64,000 nucleotides of DNA from JBBRDU01 sp038230335 (GCA_038230335.1 JBBRNL010000001.1:496001-560000), one strand, 5' to 3'. Counted from the stretch's first letter, positions 1 to 8,785 are shown. The notes: generated by a model from the letters alone, not told the origin. A program made the numbers and translations.

Positions 1-2159
1 GGTCGGACAAAGTGGCCACGCAGGAAACCAGCCGTCTGCAAAGTCTCGGTTTGCAATTTCATCCACAGCATCGTGCGGAAGACGCCGACCGGGCTGAGCT
101 GATTGTTTATTCTTCTGCGATCAAGCCAGAGAATCCGGTGCTGGCGCGAGCCCATCAGGCGGGAAAACCTTGCGTGCGCCGGGCCGAAGCGCTCGCCTCC
201 ATCATGCTCGGGAAGCGAGGCATCGTGGTGGCCGGAATGCATGGCAAGACGACCACGTCATCCATGATCGCTCATGTCCTGCGCGAAGGCGGGCTGCACC
301 CTTCTTATTACGTGGGCGCCGAAATCCCTATCCTCGGGTCCAATGCGCACTGGGATCCGCGCGGGAGTTATTTCGTGGCGGAAGGCGACGAAAGCGACGG
401 AACGCTCGAGTATTTTCACCCGGAGCATTCGGTTATTTTAAACATAGAGGAAGAGCATCTCGATTTCTACGCGGACCTCGCCGCGATTGAGAAGGTGTTT
501 GGCAAGCTGATCGCGCAAACCAAGGGCACTGTTTTCTACAGCGCCGATGACGTCAATACGACGCGGTCCTGCCAATCGTGCGGTCGCGGCATCTCTTACG
601 GTTTGGCGAGCCACGCCGATTATCGCGGGGCCGACATCGAACTCAAGAATTTCACGTCGACCTTTTGTGTTTACCATCGGGGCAAACAACTGGGGGAGGC
701 CGTCCTGAACGTTCCGGGCCAGCACAATGTGCACAATGCCATCGGCGTGATTGCCGTGGCCACGGAAATGGGCGTCCCGTTCGAGAAAGTGGCTTCTTCC
801 CTGCGCAAATTCGAGCATGCGCGTCGCCGCTTTGAGATTAAATACGCGAGCGACCGTTTTCTGCTGGTGGACGATTACGCGCACCATCCGACCGAGATTC
901 GCGCCACCCTTAAGACCGCGCGCTCGGCTGGCCGCAAGCGAGTGTTGACCATGTTTCAACCCCATCGCTACACGCGCACCAAAGCGCTGCGCAAGGAATT
1001 CGGAGCAGCTTTCGACGATGCCGATCGGGTTGTCATCACGGACATTTATGCAGCCAGCGAAACACCCATCCCTGGAGTGAGCGGCCAAATGCTGGTGGAC
1101 GAGTTGATTGCGCACGGACATCGCGGAGTGACGTATCACCCGCAGCGCGAATCGATTCACCGCCACGTCGGCAACGCGCTCGATGCCGGGGATCTCGTGC
1201 TCAGCCTGGGCGCCGGAAACATTCACGAAGAACTGGCGCTCCTCGCGGCCGACCTCGTCGTGGCCGAGAAACTAAAGGCGCTGGTTGGCGAAGACGGTGA
1301 TGTCCGGCTGTATGAGCCGTTGGCCAAACACACAACCCTGCGCGTCGGTGGCCCCGCTCATTTCTGGGTTGAACCGAGGAATGAAGCCGCCTTCGCCGAA
1401 GTGATCCGTTTTTGCCGGCGCGAGAATCTGCCGCTCTTTGTCATGGGCCGCGGCTCCAATCTACTCGTCCGCGATGGTGGAATTCGCGGCGTGGTGGTTC
1501 ATCCGTGCGGCGGAGAATTCGACAAGGTGGAAGTCAACGGCACTGAGATCACTGCGGGCGTGGGGGCGAAGCTTAAGGAAATCGCTTATGCCGGAAGAAC
1601 AGCCGGTCTGGGCGGCCTGGAATGGATGGAAGGAATTCCAGGAGCGGTGGGCGGAGGGTTGCGCATGAATGCGGGCGCGATGGGTGCGCAGACTTTCGAG
1701 AACGTGGTGAGCGTTCGTTACCTGGACATGGACGGAAATCCGCACACCCGGACGCGCCAGGAGATGGATGTCCAGTATCGCCACGTTCCATCGCTTTCCA
1801 CCAATTACGCTGTCTCGGCCGTTTTTCGCGGTGCGCCGGCGCCGCGCGAGGAAATCGAGCGCCGTCTGCAGGAATCGCAGGAGAAGCGCCGCAGCACTCA
1901 ACCAATGGCCAAGAGTGCCGGATGCATTTTTAAAAATCCCGAGAGCATTCCGGCGGGAAAACTGGTCGATGAGTTGGGATTGAAAAATTCACGCGTGGGA
2001 AGCGCGCGGGTGTCCGAAGTGCACGGGAATTTTCTGATCAATGAAGGTGGGGCGACCGCAGCGGAGATGCTGGAGTTGATTGATCGGATTAAGGCAACTG
2101 CACTGGCCCAGCGTGGTATCGCCTTGGAAACGGAAGTGCAAATTGTGGGGGAATCTTAG
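1..2159 (+). CDS. murC-murB: MurC-MurB fusion: UDP-MurNAc-L-Ala ligase / UDP-MurNAc dehydrogenase (5' partial)
   Basis: Two cytoplasmic peptidoglycan-precursor enzymes in one frame. The N-terminal ~420 residues are MurC, which adds L-Ala to UDP-MurNAc: ATP loop GMHGKTTTS near bases 234-260, then DDYAHHPTEI and FQPHRYTRT. The C-terminal ~290 residues are MurB, which reduces UDP-GlcNAc-enolpyruvate: FAD-binding motifs GRGSNLLVRDGG and NAGAMG, and SAGCIFKNP near base 1915, where the usual catalytic Ser position is Cys. The frame is already open at base 3 and begins with SDK before VATQETSRL, matching the MurC segment just after the NAD-like glycine loop, so the true start lies upstream of the window. 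First visible gene of the division cluster; ddl follows after about 90 bases. Confidence 0.95.
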   Translation, partial: SDKVATQETSRLQSLGLQFHPQHRAEDADRAELIVYSSAIKPENPVLARAHQAGKPCVRRAEALASIMLGKRGIVVAGMHGKTTTSSMIAHVLREGGLHPSYYVGAEIPILGSNAHWDPRGSYFVAEGDESDGTLEYFHPEHSVILNIEEEHLDFYADLAAIEKVFGKLIAQTKGTVFYSADDVNTTRSCQSCGRGISYGLASHADYRGADIELKNFTSTFCVYHRGKQLGEAVLNVPGQHNVHNAIGVIAVATEMGVPFEKVASSLRKFEHARRRFEIKYASDRFLLVDDYAHHPTEIRATLKTARSAGRKRVLTMFQPHRYTRTKALRKEFGAAFDDADRVVITDIYAASETPIPGVSGQMLVDELIAHGHRGVTYHPQRESIHRHVGNALDAGDLVLSLGAGNIHEELALLAADLVVAEKLKALVGEDGDVRLYEPLAKHTTLRVGGPAHFWVEPRNEAAFAEVIRFCRRENLPLFVMGRGSNLLVRDGGIRGVVVHPCGGEFDKVEVNGTEITAGVGAKLKEIAYAGRTAGLGGLEWMEGIPGAVGGGLRMNAGAMGAQTFENVVSVRYLDMDGNPHTRTRQEMDVQYRHVPSLSTNYAVSAVFRGAPAPREEIERRLQESQEKRRSTQPMAKSAGCIFKNPESIPAGKLVDELGLKNSRVGSARVSEVHGNFLINEGGATAAEMLELIDRIKATALAQRGIALETEVQIVGES

Positions 2160-2192
2160 CCACGGATGAACACGGATAAGACACAGATGAGA
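2157..2192. repeat. Short tandem-like CACGGAT repeat tract
   Basis: Right after the murC-murB stop come three imperfect 10-11 base units: CACGGATGAA, CACGGATAAG and ACACAGATGA. From memory, similar tracts of the CACGGATGAACACGGAT type are scattered between genes in many environmental bacterial genomes. I know no function for them. Only one copy is visible in this window. Confidence 0.5.
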
Positions 2193-2248
2193 AGAGCGAA
2201 ATGTTGCGGTGATCCGGAGAGTGTTGCGCGGTGCGCCGAGGAATTGTT

Positions 2249-3184
2249 GTGAGCCTTAATGTTTCAAATCTTAAAATCGCGGTATTGATGGGTGGACCCG
2301 GATCGGAACGGGATGTTTCGCTGGCTACGGGCAAGGGCGTGTCGAAAGCCCTGCGGTCCACGGGCGCTGACGTCACTGACGTAGACGTTCGAGATGAAAA
2401 CTTCGAACTGCCCGAAAAGGTCGACCTCGCCTTTATCGCGTTGCACGGAACGTTCGGTGAAGACGGGCAGGTCCAGAAAATTTTGGAAGAACGCGGCGTG
2501 GCCTACACGGGCGAAGGGGTGAAGGAAAGCGAGCTCGCCTTTAACAAGATTCTTTCGAAGCAAAAGTTTCGTGAACAGGATATCACCACTCCGGAGTGGC
2601 AGGTGGTGCCGGTTGGCGTGCGTCCCCGCATGGCCGTGCCGTATGTGCTAAAGGCCCCCCGGCAGGGGTCCACGGTTGGCATCTATATAATAAAGAGCGA
2701 TGCCGAGCTGGAGCCAGCCATGCGAGATGCGGCCCGGTATGACCGCGAATTGTTGGTGGAGAAGTTCGTGGCCGGTCGCGAACTAACCATCGGTGTGCTG
2801 GGCGACCTCGCTTTGCCCATTATCGAGATCATTCCGAAGGGCGGCGTTTACGATTTCACCAATAAATATCCTTTCCTGAATCCGCAAGCCGGGGGCAGTG
2901 CCGAGCATGTCTGTCCGGCCAGGATCGATGGCGGCATGACCCAGGAAATTCAGGACTTGGCGCTGCGGGCTCACCGGTCGCTCGGTTTACAGGTCTACTC
3001 GCGCGTCGATGTGCTTCTGCCGGAGGGCGGTGTGCCGACCGTGCTGGAAGTAAACACCATCCCCGGGATGACCGAGGCGAGCCTGCTCCCGGAAGCGGCC
3101 GCTGTCGCGGGCATCGGCTACGTCGATTTGTGCACAAGAATCATTGAACTATCGCGCGCGCGGAGGGAGCGCCACGAGCCGTGA
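2249..3184 (+). CDS. ddl: D-alanine--D-alanine ligase
   Basis: ATP-grasp enzyme that joins two D-Ala in the cytoplasm for the peptidoglycan stem. Visible motifs are the N-terminal MGGPGSERDVSLATG substrate loop, LHGTFGEDGQVQ, PRQGSTVGI, EKFVAGRELTIG and the C-terminal metal/ATP motif LEVNTIPGMTEASLLP. Length is 311 residues, usual for Ddl. I chose the GTG at 2249 because GAGGA at 2236-2240 lies about 8 bases upstream; an in-frame GTG at 2231 has no ribosome site. The stop overlaps the ftsQ start (GTGA), indicating translational coupling. Confidence 0.93.
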   Translation: MSLNVSNLKIAVLMGGPGSERDVSLATGKGVSKALRSTGADVTDVDVRDENFELPEKVDLAFIALHGTFGEDGQVQKILEERGVAYTGEGVKESELAFNKILSKQKFREQDITTPEWQVVPVGVRPRMAVPYVLKAPRQGSTVGIYIIKSDAELEPAMRDAARYDRELLVEKFVAGRELTIGVLGDLALPIIEIIPKGGVYDFTNKYPFLNPQAGGSAEHVCPARIDGGMTQEIQDLALRAHRSLGLQVYSRVDVLLPEGGVPTVLEVNTIPGMTEASLLPEAAAVAGIGYVDLCTRIIELSRARRERHEP

Positions 3185-4308
3185 AGATTGCGAGGAAAAC
3201 AGCACGGCCGCGCAACCAGCGCGTCTCCAATGTTCGGCAGCGTCGCCAGCAGCATTTGTTGGACGTGAAAGTGCGGTCGCGCAGCGCTTCACAGCACCGC
3301 AACCGCCGCGTCCTCGTCGTCATTTCGAAAGGGGCGTTGATAATCGCGCTGTGCCTTGGCATTTATGCGGGGGGCCGTCTTATGGCCAGGCGTTTTTTCT
3401 TCGATAATCCGGACTACAGCCTGAGCACGATTGATATCCAGACGGACGGAACGCTGCAACGCGATCAGATCCTGCACACGGCCGATTTGCGTGAAGGCGA
3501 AAACGTTTTCCGAATCAATCTTTCAGATGTGCACGATCGCCTCCAGCAGTTGCCGCAAGTCGACGAAGTGCAGGTGGTGCGAAAACTTCCCGCCGAGATC
3601 GACATTAAACTAACCGAGCGCAAACCGATTGCCTGGATCACGAGCGAAAGAGATATCGCGGATCCTTTTTCTTCCGACGTCGCTTTTCTAGTGGACGCGC
3701 GGGGCGTTTTGATGAAAGAAAAGAAGTTGTTGCCCGAATATCTGGGATTGCCACTGATCTCCGGATGCACGAGCGAGTCGCTCGAGCCGGGAAAAACTGT
3801 CGAGTCGTACGAAGCAAAGGCTGCGCTCCAATTATTGCGCATGAGTACGCGTAGCTTTATGCAAACGCGCTTTCAAATTCGCGAGATCGATCTGTCCAAA
3901 GGGTATTGTCTGTCCGTCACGGACAAGAATCGGACGCGCGCAGCTTTCGCTTTCGACGACCTGGATGCTCAATTGCAACGGCTCGAGCAGTTGCTCGTCT
4001 ACGCGGATGACTCGAAGCAGGAGATCGCCACCGTTAATTTGCTAGTCAAGCGCAACATCCCGGTCACTTTCGGAAAGCGCAGCGCCGACGTGATCAATGA
4101 CACGATTAATCCGGACGAACAGCCGCGCGTCATGAAGGGTCTGCCCGTGGGACCGCCGCCCAAGTTCGGAATTTTTTCGGCAACCGCGCCGCACGCAACT
4201 TCATCTCCCACGGAGAAAAAGGCGGCGTCGGTCCCAAAAACTCATGCGAAGGCGAAACCGGGGGAAATCCGCCGGGCCGTCCCGGTCAATCAAGGAAAGA
4301 AGAATTAG
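3181..4308 (+). CDS. ftsQ: Cell division protein FtsQ (POTRA domain)
   Basis: Bitopic inner-membrane divisome protein linking cytoplasmic and periplasmic division factors. A very basic N-terminal cytoplasmic tail (residues 1-43, Arg/Lys-rich) precedes one membrane segment (about 44-66). A POTRA-like region follows (about 80-155), including REGENVFRINL and the FtsQ-type KLPAEIDIKLTERKPIAWI stretch, then the beta domain. The C-terminal tail is proline- and lysine-rich, and 375 residues is long for FtsQ. Starts at GTG 3181 inside the ddl stop. Position between ddl and ftsA is the classic dcw order. Confidence 0.9.
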   Translation: MKIARKTARPRNQRVSNVRQRRQQHLLDVKVRSRSASQHRNRRVLVVISKGALIIALCLGIYAGGRLMARRFFFDNPDYSLSTIDIQTDGTLQRDQILHTADLREGENVFRINLSDVHDRLQQLPQVDEVQVVRKLPAEIDIKLTERKPIAWITSERDIADPFSSDVAFLVDARGVLMKEKKLLPEYLGLPLISGCTSESLEPGKTVESYEAKAALQLLRMSTRSFMQTRFQIREIDLSKGYCLSVTDKNRTRAAFAFDDLDAQLQRLEQLLVYADDSKQEIATVNLLVKRNIPVTFGKRSADVINDTINPDEQPRVMKGLPVGPPPKFGIFSATAPHATSSPTEKKAASVPKTHAKAKPGEIRRAVPVNQGKKN

Positions 4309-4311
4309 AAC

Positions 4312-5520
4312 ATGGCTAGTAATGATTTAATGGTCGGCCTCGAAATCGGCACCTCGAAGATTTGCGTGGTGGTTGGTGAAAGCCGCCCCGATGGCACGAT
4401 CAAAATCCTCGGGGTAGGGCAGGCCCCTTCGCGCGGCGTGCGCAAAGGCGAGATCGTCGATTTCGAAACGGCCATGAAGTGCGTGCACGAAGCGGTCGTC
4501 GATGCCGAACAGAAGAGCGATGTGATGATACGGAGCGTCTACGTCGCGATCGCAGGCTCGCACATTCAAAGTTTCAACAACCGCGGCTGCGTCATGTTGC
4601 CGGAAGATCGGGATGAGATCGATGAGCAGGATATTGAAGATGTGAAAATCAATGCGCGCGAGGTCAGCATTCCCGCGCAAAACGCCTTTCTGCATTCGAT
4701 CATCCAGCATTATCACGTCGACGGGCAGGATGGGGTGCTCAATCCGGTCCAGATGCTCGGGCAAAAGCTGGAGGCTGATTTTCACATCATCCACGGGGTG
4801 CGCACGCGCATCCAGAACACGATTCGTTGTGTGAAGGAGCTTCCGCTCGACGTCGAAGATGTGGTTTTCAGCGCGCTGGCCTCGGCCCAGGTTGTTTTGA
4901 CGCCGCACCAGAAGAGCCTCGGAGCGCTCGTCATCGATATCGGTGGAGGAACGACCGATTACATACTCTATGTGGATGGCGCGGTGAAGCAGAGCGGCGT
5001 TCTGGCGGTGGGCGGCGACCACATCACGAACGATATCTCGATGGGTTTGCGTATTCCGATGACGCGCGCGGAAAAGCTCAAGATCGAAGAAGGCAGTGTC
5101 ACCCTGGGCAATTGTCTGCCCGGCGAAACGATCTTGTTGAAGGACGATTCGGGGTTTGCGGGCAAGGAGATTGAACGCGAAACGCTGAACACAATCATCC
5201 ATTTGCGGCTGCGGGAGTGTTTTGAGCTGCTCAAACGCCAACTGCAGGAGGAGTCCTTCATCAATTACACCGGGGCCGGCATGTTCATCACGGGCGGCTG
5301 CAGTCAGCTCAGCGGGATCGATCATTTGGCCGAGGAGATTTTCGAAATGCCCGCGCACGTCGCCCACGCCCAGACCATGTCCGGATTAACTTCCGCGTTT
5401 GAGAATCCACAATTTTCCACCGCCATCGGTCTAATCAAGTATGCCCAGGCCGTGCAGTCGGATCGGCCGCGGCGCGGTTTTAGCCGAATCCTCGGAAAAT
5501 TTTTCAGCGGAATGCGATGA
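4312..5520 (+). CDS. ftsA: Cell division protein FtsA
   Basis: Actin-fold membrane anchor for FtsZ. Phosphate 1 motif GLEIGTSKICVV (residues 9-20), phosphate 2 motif VIDIGGGTTDY and adenosine motif FITGGCSQLSGID are all present. A short basic/hydrophobic C-terminal helix (RGFSRILGKFFSGMR) fits the amphipathic membrane-targeting sequence. Length of 402 residues is normal. It begins 3 bases after the ftsQ stop, with AGGAAAGAAG about 10 bases upstream, and ends 13 bases before ftsZ. I see no missing key residue. Confidence 0.96.
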   Translation: MASNDLMVGLEIGTSKICVVVGESRPDGTIKILGVGQAPSRGVRKGEIVDFETAMKCVHEAVVDAEQKSDVMIRSVYVAIAGSHIQSFNNRGCVMLPEDRDEIDEQDIEDVKINAREVSIPAQNAFLHSIIQHYHVDGQDGVLNPVQMLGQKLEADFHIIHGVRTRIQNTIRCVKELPLDVEDVVFSALASAQVVLTPHQKSLGALVIDIGGGTTDYILYVDGAVKQSGVLAVGGDHITNDISMGLRIPMTRAEKLKIEEGSVTLGNCLPGETILLKDDSGFAGKEIERETLNTIIHLRLRECFELLKRQLQEESFINYTGAGMFITGGCSQLSGIDHLAEEIFEMPAHVAHAQTMSGLTSAFENPQFSTAIGLIKYAQAVQSDRPRRGFSRILGKFFSGMR

Positions 5521-5533
5521 CCCAGCCATAACC

Positions 5534-6988
5534 ATGATTCAACTAAGTCACAACTACAGTCTTCCGGAACGCGCCGAAGAGAACATCCCGATCAAAGTGA
5601 TTGGCGTCGGCGGGGCCGGCTCCAACGCGCTGGATCGCATCGTCCTCGATGGAATGGAGAAAGCGGACTTGATTGCGATTAACACGGATGTTCAATCGCT
5701 GGCCGGGTCAGTCGCGGCGCACAAGGTTCAGCTCGGCCGCTCCATCACTCGAGGGCTGGGCACGGGCGGTGATCCCGAATTGGGTTATCAGGCCGCGCTC
5801 GAGTCGGCCGACGAAATTCGCCAGGCCCTGGTCGATGCGCGAATGATTTTTATTTGTGCGGGTCTTGGAGGTGGCAGCGGTTCAGGCGCAGCCCCGGTGG
5901 TGGCACAGCTGGCGCGTGAAGCGGGCTCGCTCGTTATCGTTTTTGCCACTCTGCCATTCTCGTTCGAAGGCAAACGCCGCGCGGCCCAGGCGGAGGAGGC
6001 GCTCGGCCGGCTGAGCGAAATCGCCAATGCCGTCATCTGCTTCGACAACGACCGGATGGGCGACATGGTTGCGCCCAAGGCTGGAATTCACCAGGCCTTC
6101 GCCGTGGCCGACGTCATGATCAGTCAGAGCGTGCGTTCCATCGTGAACCTGATTCAACGTCCCGGACTCATCCGGATTGGCTTCGACGATCTGCTTTCTG
6201 CCTTGCGCAGTCAGAATGGCCGTTGCCTGTTTGGCTTCGGCGAAAGCGAGTCGGATAACCGCGCGCACGACGCCCTCACGCAAGCTTTGAAAAACCCCCT
6301 CATGGATAAGGGCCGCATGCTGGCCGACGCATCCAACGTGCTCGTGCAGGTCGCGGGCGGGCCGGGTATGACCTTGTCCGAAGTCGAAATCCTCATGCAG
6401 GAACTGGGACGTCACGTGCGCGATAACACACAGATTCTGTTCGGGACGGCGGTGGACGGTCGAATGGGGAACCGACTCAGTGTCACCATTCTGAGTTCGA
6501 TAGGAATAGAGGGCGAGGTAGCCGTGCCTGAAACCGGTTTCGCTCCTCTTCCCGCCGTCGCGCCGAACCCCCTTCCGATGGCAAAGACTGTTCCGACTCC
6601 GCCAATTTGGGAACAGCCCGAGGTTCCATCCGAGTCGGAGGCGGGACCTCCCGTTGAAATAGACGGAAGTGCAGAAGAAGAAATCACAGCGGGTGCGCCG
6701 GAAGATTTGATTCCGCTCGAAGCTCCCATTTCGATCGAAGCCCCGCTCGCGCCTCGACCGGAAATCAAACAACCAGCACTAGGTCCCCGCTTGATTGTGC
6801 CTAAGAAAAAACCGGTCATCGTCAAAGAGCCGATTGTAGCTACTGAGAAGTTTGTGCAGGCCAAGCAGGAGGTCATGCAATTCGAGCCGGTCACGCGCGG
6901 CCGTTTTGAAAAGAGCGAACCGACGATTGTGGAGGGTCAGGATCTGGACGTGCCGACGTATCTGCGCAAGAACGTGCGGGTGAAGTAG
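5534..6988 (+). CDS. ftsZ: Cell division protein FtsZ, divergent
   Basis: Tubulin-like GTPase forming the division ring. Starts at ATG 5534 (485 residues), where family homology begins. The tubulin signature is GGGSGSG (residues 112-118) rather than GGGTGTG. The T7 synergy loop reads RPGLIRIGFDDL (209-220), whereas E. coli has RPGLMNVDFADV; so the conserved Asn207 and Asp209 (E. coli numbers) become Arg and Gly, and only the second Asp is kept. A long Pro/Glu-rich linker (about 335-465) leads to a well-kept C-terminal peptide, DLDVPTYLRK, the FtsA/membrane-anchor binding tail. Last gene of the cluster. Confidence 0.95.
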   Translation: MIQLSHNYSLPERAEENIPIKVIGVGGAGSNALDRIVLDGMEKADLIAINTDVQSLAGSVAAHKVQLGRSITRGLGTGGDPELGYQAALESADEIRQALVDARMIFICAGLGGGSGSGAAPVVAQLAREAGSLVIVFATLPFSFEGKRRAAQAEEALGRLSEIANAVICFDNDRMGDMVAPKAGIHQAFAVADVMISQSVRSIVNLIQRPGLIRIGFDDLLSALRSQNGRCLFGFGESESDNRAHDALTQALKNPLMDKGRMLADASNVLVQVAGGPGMTLSEVEILMQELGRHVRDNTQILFGTAVDGRMGNRLSVTILSSIGIEGEVAVPETGFAPLPAVAPNPLPMAKTVPTPPIWEQPEVPSESEAGPPVEIDGSAEEEITAGAPEDLIPLEAPISIEAPLAPRPEIKQPALGPRLIVPKKKPVIVKEPIVATEKFVQAKQEVMQFEPVTRGRFEKSEPTIVEGQDLDVPTYLRKNVRVK

Positions 6989-7000
6989 GTGGAGCCACCT
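6987..7000 (+). terminator. Short hairpin at the ftsZ stop
   Basis: AGGTGG-AG-CCACCT forms a 6-bp stem directly on the ftsZ stop codon. There is no T-run, so it could be a weak or Rho-assisted stop, or simply the edge of the repeat block that follows. Confidence 0.3.
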
Positions 7001-7237
7001 CCGGCCAGGTACGGACATTTCTCAGAAACGTCCGCCGGGGACCTCACGTATTCCTGTTTGGAATTTTTGCGTCGGGCTGGCGCGGTCGAACCGCCTGCGG
7101 CGGATTGGTTTAGCAACGCCCTCGGAGAGGCCGTTCCACCCGCTTTGGGTGGATCGTGATCTCCGAGCGCGATGTTAAAAGGATAGCAGCGAAGGCTGCT
7201 CAACTCTCGAGCCGGACGTTGCGGAGAAACGTCCCTC
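6989..7237. repeat. Intergenic block of nested inverted repeats
   Basis: The 249 bases between convergent ftsZ and the M20 gene are packed with hairpins. 7013-7033 (GGACATTTCT/AGAAACGTCC) has one G-T pair. 7121-7167 (CTCGGAGA/TCTCCGAG) encloses CCACCC-GCTTT-GGGTGG at 7136-7152. 7214-7234 (GGACGTT-GCGGAGA-AACGTCC) abuts the M20 stop. The outer elements share the GGACGTT/AACGTCC half-site. No credible gene is present. It probably acts as a bidirectional stop and looks like a composite of dispersed palindromic repeats. Confidence 0.6.
7214..7234 (-). terminator. Hairpin just past the M20 amidohydrolase stop
   Basis: A perfect 7-bp stem GGACGTT/AACGTCC with loop GCGGAGA begins 3 bases after the stop of the minus-strand peptidase gene. 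No T-run follows on the minus strand, so intrinsic termination is uncertain. Confidence 0.35.
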
Positions 7238-8572
7238 CTACTTCTTCATCAATTCCAACACCGCCGTTATCATCGCGGTAACGGCTAGGCGAATGGTCGG
7301 CTCCGCCACGGGCGCGAATTTGCTCGAGTGCAAACTGGGCAGGGGATTCCCGCTCTTTTTGCTCTCTGCGATTTTCGCCGGATCGACCGCGCCGACATGA
7401 AAGTCGACCGCCGGTATGGAATGGTCGGGCAGGCTGTATTCGGAGAAGTCCTCCCCGCCCATGGTCGGATCGGTCGCTTCCACGTTTTGCTCGCCGAGCG
7501 ATTTTTTCCACACCGCGACGATCCGTTTCGTTAGGTCGGGATTGTTATAGGTGGCGGGACAAAATTCGTTCTTCAAGACTTCCACGATGGGCACGCGATC
7601 CGCCGGAACGCCCGCGGCCATGGCACATCCTTTCGTGATCCTGTCAATCGCTGCGAGCACGCGGTCGCGCACATCGGCTTTATAAGTCCGGACGGTCAGC
7701 TGCATCTTCACTTCATCGGAGATGATGTTGTGTTTGGTGCCGCCGTGAATAGACCCGACCGTGACGACGACCGGATCGATCGGGTTATTCTCACGGCTGG
7801 TGATGGTCTGGAGGGCGTTGATGATTTCGGCGGAAAGGACGATCGGATCCTTCGTCTTGTGGGGATAGGCGCCATGCCCACCGACACCACGCACAGTGAT
7901 GTTCACCGAATCGACGTTGGCATAAGTGTAGCCCTCGGTGACGCCGATGTGACCGGTCTGCATCTGGGCGTTATCGTGGAAGCCGAGAGCAAAGTCAGGT
8001 TTGCCAAAGCGGTTGTAGAGGCCGGCGTCGAGCAAGGCGCGGGCGCCACCGCCCGTCTCCTCCGACGGCTGTCCGATAAAGATAATGGTGCCATGCCATT
8101 GTTCCTTTTGCCGCTGCATGGCTCGCGCCACTCCAATGAATGAGGACATGTGAATGTCGTGTCCGCACGCGTGCATGACGTGCACTTCCCGACCTTCATC
8201 GTTTTGGGTCGTGACCTTGCTGGCGTAAGGAACGTCGGTTTCTTCCTGGACGGGCAGAGCGTCCAGATCGGTCCGCACGAGCACCGTCGGTCCGGCGCCG
8301 TTTTTCATGATGCCAATGACGCCGTAGCTCTTCAGGTTCGGGTTTGTGTATTTTCCGAAATGTTCAGTCACTTCGCATCCCACGGCCCGAAGTTCCTTGG
8401 CCACCAGCGCGGAAGAACGTTCTTCGTGCGCGGAGAGCTCGGGGTGACTGTGCAGATCTTTATAGATGGCGAGGAGCGATGGCATCTCGCTTTCCGTAAG
8501 TTGATCGACCGACGTCTCGGCCAGGATGGGTGACGCGACCAGCGCAGCCAGGATGGGCAACAAAAGTTTCAT
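7238..8572 (-). CDS. Exported M20D-type amidohydrolase/peptidase
   Basis: Zinc-dependent amide hydrolase of the M20D (hippurate/IAA-amino-acid hydrolase-like) group. It probably acts outside the cytoplasm on an N-acyl amino acid or peptide; substrate unknown. Start ATG 8572 gives a Sec signal peptide (MKLLLPILAALVASPILA) and 444 residues. Metal-site motifs are intact: TDLDALPVQEE, HACGHDIHMSSF, GQPSEETGGGA, GFHDNAQ and TMGGEDFSEY. The same frame stays open upstream for 119 codons, but that stretch lacks family homology and holds a palindromic repeat, so I leave it out. Divergent from the polymerase gene. Confidence 0.88.
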   Translation of the reverse strand: MKLLLPILAALVASPILAETSVDQLTESEMPSLLAIYKDLHSHPELSAHEERSSALVAKELRAVGCEVTEHFGKYTNPNLKSYGVIGIMKNGAGPTVLVRTDLDALPVQEETDVPYASKVTTQNDEGREVHVMHACGHDIHMSSFIGVARAMQRQKEQWHGTIIFIGQPSEETGGGARALLDAGLYNRFGKPDFALGFHDNAQMQTGHIGVTEGYTYANVDSVNITVRGVGGHGAYPHKTKDPIVLSAEIINALQTITSRENNPIDPVVVTVGSIHGGTKHNIISDEVKMQLTVRTYKADVRDRVLAAIDRITKGCAMAAGVPADRVPIVEVLKNEFCPATYNNPDLTKRIVAVWKKSLGEQNVEATDPTMGGEDFSEYSLPDHSIPAVDFHVGAVDPAKIAESKKSGNPLPSLHSSKFAPVAEPTIRLAVTAMITAVLELMKK

Positions 8573-8667
8573 GCCGCACTTATAGCTGCCATCGGGCGTG
8601 TCGCCAAGGCGGGAGGACCAAGAGTCTGTGCTGACGGTCGACATGAGATGGCAGGCGGAGCCCCCCT

Positions 8668-8728
8668 CTACAACGTTATAACAAGCGTGAGGTAAGGCCG
8701 ACGTTGTAGGGCAAGCGCACCGCTTGCC
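8668..8728 (+). repeat. TGTAG-headed palindromic repeat, copy 1
   Basis: CTACAACG (8668-8675) pairs with CGTTGTAG (8702-8709). It is followed at once by a perfect 8-bp hairpin GGCAAGCG-CAC-CGCTTGCC (8710-8728). The head GTTGTAG plus a tight hairpin recurs at 12574-12601 and, on the other strand, at 17900-17924. It lies in the 213-base region between two divergent genes. Confidence 0.65.
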
Positions 8729-8785
8729 GGGGATGCTACCGTTCCCGCCATTTGTCATTCGGAAAAAGATCGAGGAACCTCCATC

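Noticed and set aside
438..1226. Long minus-strand frame opposite murC
   Set aside because: High-GC shadow: no ribosome site or family motif, and it is fully inside a gene with clear motifs on the other strand.
4327..5367. 346-codon minus-strand frame opposite ftsA
   Set aside because: Codon-bias shadow of an intact, well-conserved ftsA. Its His/Asp/Arg-rich composition is typical of antisense frames.
5441..5533. Upstream extension of ftsZ overlapping ftsA
   Set aside because: No homology in the extra 31 codons; the FtsZ N-terminus begins at ATG 5534.
5534..6988. Possibility that the tubulin-like gene is a bacterial tubulin (BtubA/B)
   Set aside because: FtsZ length and core, FtsZ C-terminal peptide and dcw position all indicate FtsZ, although divergent.
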